A stretch of DNA of 7,745 nt. Source: Nitrospina sp. GTDB lineage: Bacteria > Nitrospinota > Nitrospinia > Nitrospinales > VA-1. The notes beneath the pieces are model-generated. The model made no database searches. It was not told where the DNA came from and worked only from the letters and a program-made list of their open reading frames with translations. The translations under genes and the position numbers were made by a program. The stretch lies in NCBI GenBank assembly GCA_018665625.1, contig JABJCF010000589.1:1-7745 (forward strand), read 5' to 3'. Below are positions 5,941 to 7,745 of this stretch, piece after piece (within the stretch, counting starts at the first letter, position 1; each line of letters starts with the position of its first letter).

Positions 5941-7212
5941 TTAAAGTGGCGGCTCGTTGCGAGCTTTAGGTTTTTTGGATGCAAATATTTGCTGATCTCT
6001 CCGATTCTGTCGGATAATTTTTGCAATCTCAATAAGTCCGTATTCAATAAAAATTTTCTCAACCGGGGAGAATGCTATAAATCTAATACTCGTCAGATGG
6101 AGAAATAGGCGCGTCGATTTTTTTGGGAAATTTAATAAAAATCTTGCTGCATTCAAGATCAAAGGATATTTTTTTACCGCATTTTTAATTTGTTTCCTGA
6201 GAGAAAGAGAAGACACTGTAGATGAGGAGGATTTTATTTTTTCTTTCTGGGGAACTAGACCTTCAGAAAAAGATTTGGGGTACAAAAGATCCGATTTGTT
6301 TGCCTGTTTATACAGCTTATTTAAAAAAATATAAAAATTTTGCCGGCGAAATTCCACAGTCAATTTTTCATCGTAAGAAAGCAAATTAGCTTCATTTAAA
6401 ATATTTATTGCAAACTCAACATGCCCATGAATAGTTGCTATTAAACTTAATTTATGCGCAGCCATATAAAGCTCGGTGGGATCTGGAAAACTTTCTTTTA
6501 ATTGAGAAAAATTCTTGTAAAACAAGGCATCGCCATATGCTGTAAAAGACCGGCCTCTAATGTTTACAGGTCCGCGAAAAGGAGAAAGCCCCCCAAGATG
6601 AGTGAATTCGATGAACTGGAAGTTCTGGGAATTTAATAAATTGAAAACATCCGAAAACAACTTTTGATCTTTGTAGAGGGGGAAAAATTCGATCTCGCAA
6701 CGAACAGCAAGGACATTAGAGCTTAAAACATTTTGAGCTCCTTTTAGAATTTCATATTCACTTCCTTGAGTGTCCAGTGACAAAAAGTCGGGTTTTGGAA
6801 TTTGAGATTCGCCTTTGGAAACAAGACTATCCAGGGTAATCACTTCTAAGTCGCGAGTTTCGGCACATGCAGTAGCCTCCCCCCAGATATAATCATGGTT
6901 ACCATAAAAAAAGTAATAATCTTTGAACTCATCATTGGTTGGAATGTTGGAGCTGGAAAAAGGGTCTTTGTTAATGTGAAACAAGGCTTTGCCATTTTTA
7001 CCACCCATGCAATAGGGCAGCACTATGGCTTTCCCATATACACTTTCGACCCTTTCCTCAGTATATTCAATGGAATCTTGATCGGCATCGTACATAACCA
7101 AAACCGTTTCTTTGAGGAATTGCTTAGGGATCTTCATGCCGGTCGTTCCATTTCGACCACCTATATGGTGTATGGTCAATCGTTTTTCTATATTTCTAGC
7201 CGTTGAGTCCAA
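5941..7212 (-). CDS. FkbM-family methyltransferase with long C-terminal extension (423 aa)
   Basis: Predicted S-adenosylmethionine-dependent O-methyltransferase of the FkbM type, cytosolic, commonly acting on sugars of surface glycans. The SAM-binding motif I region is HHIGGRNGTTG (15-25), followed by an acidic strand end VMYDADQDSIE (39-49). The most diagnostic segment is PDFLSLDTQGSEYEILKGA (141-159), then VRCEIEFFPLYKDQKLF (170-186) and GDALFYKN (227-234). Residues after about 240 form a roughly 180-residue extension with a helical stretch (YMAAHKLSLIATIHGHVEFA) and a basic, serine-rich segment near 325-345; no known domain is recognised. The start is TTG 7212: no ATG lies upstream before an in-frame TAA, and AAGGAG sits 8 bases away. 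It is the first gene of the minus-strand unit and precedes the putative glycosyltransferase. Motif I lacks the usual D-x-G-A-N form, which marks a divergent subfamily. Confidence 0.85.
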   Translation of the reverse strand: MDSTARNIEKRLTIHHIGGRNGTTGMKIPKQFLKETVLVMYDADQDSIEYTEERVESVYGKAIVLPYCMGGKNGKALFHINKDPFSSSNIPTNDEFKDYYFFYGNHDYIWGEATACAETRDLEVITLDSLVSKGESQIPKPDFLSLDTQGSEYEILKGAQNVLSSNVLAVRCEIEFFPLYKDQKLFSDVFNLLNSQNFQFIEFTHLGGLSPFRGPVNIRGRSFTAYGDALFYKNFSQLKESFPDPTELYMAAHKLSLIATIHGHVEFAINILNEANLLSYDEKLTVEFRRQNFYIFLNKLYKQANKSDLLYPKSFSEGLVPQKEKIKSSSSTVSSLSLRKQIKNAVKKYPLILNAARFLLNFPKKSTRLFLHLTSIRFIAFSPVEKIFIEYGLIEIAKIIRQNRRDQQIFASKKPKARNEPPL

Positions 7213-7220
7213 TAGTCCTA

Positions 7221-7226
7221 CTCCTT
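7221..7226 (-). promoter_or_regulatory. Ribosome-binding site AAGGAG deciding a TTG start
   Basis: On the minus strand AAGGAG is followed by 8 bases and then TTG (7210-7212). An in-frame TAA lies a few codons upstream and no ATG or GTG start lies between it and the TTG. The strong site with ideal spacing supports the TTG as the true start of the FkbM gene. Starting at M26 instead would remove motif I. Confidence 0.75.
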
Positions 7227-7314
7227 GATTTTAAAATTTGGCTCTTGTTTGAAAATTAATTTTTTATTTTGCTTACTTGGGTCGAGATCGTGCTCATCAG
7301 ACCTATTTTTTCTT

Positions 7315-7331
7315 AAGCACATCCCGTGCTT
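7315..7331. repeat. Hairpin AAGCAC-N5-GTGCTT
   Basis: A perfect 6-bp stem with a 5-base loop (ATCCC on the plus strand). On the plus strand the T-run precedes rather than follows the stem, and on the minus strand an A-run follows, so it is not an intrinsic terminator in either direction. GTGCTT recurs at 7371-7376. It lies about 105 bp upstream of the FkbM start and could be an operator or a leader-RNA stem. Confidence 0.35.
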
Positions 7332-7357
7332 GTTCAATGAGTTTGTGTTAGCTAATT

Positions 7358-7412
7358 AAGGAGTCAAAAAGTGCTTTTAAGCAGGTTAAACATGAATGTG
7401 ATATTACCATGA
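7358..7412 (+). other. 13-codon ORF with canonical ribosome-binding site
   Basis: AAGGAG (7358-7363) is followed after 7 bases by GTG 7371, opening a reading frame MLLSRLNMNVILP that stops at TGA 7410-7412. The spacing and strength of the site are those of a real gene, but the product is only 13 residues. It could be the remnant 5' end of a lost gene, a leader peptide with nothing obvious behind it, or chance. Not called as a CDS. Confidence 0.25.
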
Positions 7413-7469
7413 TAGCGCGCTCCCTTAAGCCTTAAATTATTCCAACATCTTTAGTGAACTTTGAAATTG

Positions 7470-7493
7470 AATTTTGAATTTTGAATTTAAATT
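7470..7493. repeat. Short A/T tandem repeat, unit ATTTTGA
   Basis: Two exact heptamers ATTTTGA (7471-7477 and 7478-7484) are followed by a partial third copy (ATTTAAATT), and a related TTTGAAATTGA stretch precedes them. With a period of 7 and 2-3 copies it is a minor, slippage-prone repeat. No gene is attached to it. Confidence 0.5.
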
Positions 7494-7607
7494 TATAGCC
7501 CCTAAAGTTCAAGCAAATTGACGACCTAGAAAACCCATATTGGAACCCTCATTAGCTTTAGGGCAAAAAAGCTTGGAACGGTCAAGAATAGGCAAGGTAT
7601 TAAATTA

Positions 7608-7745
7608 GGGGCTGTACTAGATAACTAGCCCATATATTGCTTAACCCATTGTTTAATTTGTTTTAGCTGGGCTTTAGGGCTGGGGTTATTAAATCGCCAC
7701 TCACACTCTTTCAAAAACAGAGGAAAATGCTTGACGGGAATACCG
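7608..7745 (-). mobile_element. Terminal part of an IS1595/ISXO2-like insertion sequence (runs past window end)
   Basis: The transposase 3' end and about 17 bases of non-coding end sequence are present. The boundary is placed at GGGGCTGTACTAG (7608-7620) because a G-rich terminus directly behind the transposase stop is typical of compact insertion sequences, and the flank is an A/T-rich stretch (TTAAATTA) of the kind such elements often target, with an 8-bp duplication expected for the IS1595 group. Only one end is in the window, so the terminal inverted repeat and target duplication cannot be verified and the exact boundary is inferred. Confidence 0.55.
7625..7745 (-). CDS. IS1595/ISXO2-like transposase, C-terminal 39 residues (5' end outside window)
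   Basis: Reading the minus strand from 7744 to the TAG at 7625-7627 gives a peptide starting GIPVKHFPLFLKECEWRF and ending QWVKQYMG. The segment (H)-F-P-L-F-L-x-E-x-x-W-R-F-N-N is typical of the C-terminal end of ISXO2-like DDE transposases of the IS1595 group, where a catalytic acidic residue lies a little upstream and the W-R-F-N block closes the domain. Only the final part is visible, so intactness of the gene is unknown. The group assignment rests on this short signature. Confidence 0.65.
   Translation of the reverse strand, partial: GIPVKHFPLFLKECEWRFNNPSPKAQLKQIKQWVKQYMG

Larger units (their letters stand above)
7213..7607. other. Gene-poor AT-rich segment between FkbM gene and insertion sequence
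   Basis: About 395 bases without a supported full-length gene. It must contain the promoter of the minus-strand FkbM unit, but no good sigma-70 pair was found; TTGAAC followed 16 bases later by TAAGAA (minus strand, overlapping the hairpin at 7315-7331) is a poor match. It also contains a 6-bp-stem hairpin, a 13-codon ORF with a good ribosome-binding site, a short T/A-rich tandem repeat and a 9-base inverted copy of the insertion-sequence boundary. The composition and scattered pieces fit decayed, non-coding sequence next to a mobile element. Confidence 0.55.

Noticed and set aside
6895..7206. 103-aa plus-strand open frame
   Set aside because: It is antisense to the SAM-binding part of the FkbM gene, which has clear motifs on the other strand.
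7462..7496. Repeat array as CRISPR or iteron cluster
   Set aside because: The unit is 7 bases, only two exact copies plus degenerate pieces, without spacers or an associated gene.
7503..7530. TAAAGTTC as a sigma-28-like flagellar promoter element
   Set aside because: The -35-like block TAAAGTTC is present, but no GCCGATAA-like -10 block occurs at the required spacing and no flagellar gene follows.

Overview
The window suggests an AT-rich Gram-negative bacterium. The taxon cannot be fixed from sequence alone, but surface-glycan genes of these families (GmhA-like SIS isomerase, B12-type radical SAM, FkbM methyltransferase, TIGR04372-type glycosyltransferase) co-occur in lipopolysaccharide, capsule or flagellin-glycosylation loci. 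Genes are well spaced (about 60-150 bp gaps) and one start codon is TTG.

Layout: (1) 1-339, plus strand, the C-terminal part of a GmhA-like SIS-domain isomerase. (2) 340-488, a gap rich in short inverted repeats. (3) 489-2504 and 2603-4546, plus strand, two large, clearly different radical SAM proteins. Each has an N-terminal B12-binding-like domain, an intact CxxxCxxC cluster motif and a long C-terminal extension. (4) A 64-bp convergent junction. (5) 4611-5846 and 5941-7212, minus strand, a TIGR04372-like putative glycosyltransferase preceded by an FkbM-type methyltransferase; these probably form one transcription unit starting near 7212. (6) 7213-7607, a gene-poor AT-rich segment with a hairpin, a short tandem repeat and a 13-codon ORF with a good ribosome-binding site. 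(7) 7608 to the window end, the terminal part of an insertion sequence whose transposase C-terminus resembles the IS1595/ISXO2 group, on the minus strand.

Working model (inference): the SIS protein would supply a heptose-type sugar phosphate. The two B12-type radical SAM enzymes would carry out unusual radical chemistry (C-methylation, rearrangement or similar) on a sugar or lipid intermediate. The FkbM protein would add an O-methyl group, and the TIGR04372 protein would transfer a sugar. Together they look like a tailoring module of a surface-glycan island that borders a mobile element. No substrate can be read from the sequence. Two neighbouring radical SAM enzymes with methyltransferase and glycosyltransferase neighbours are the most likely place for undescribed chemistry.
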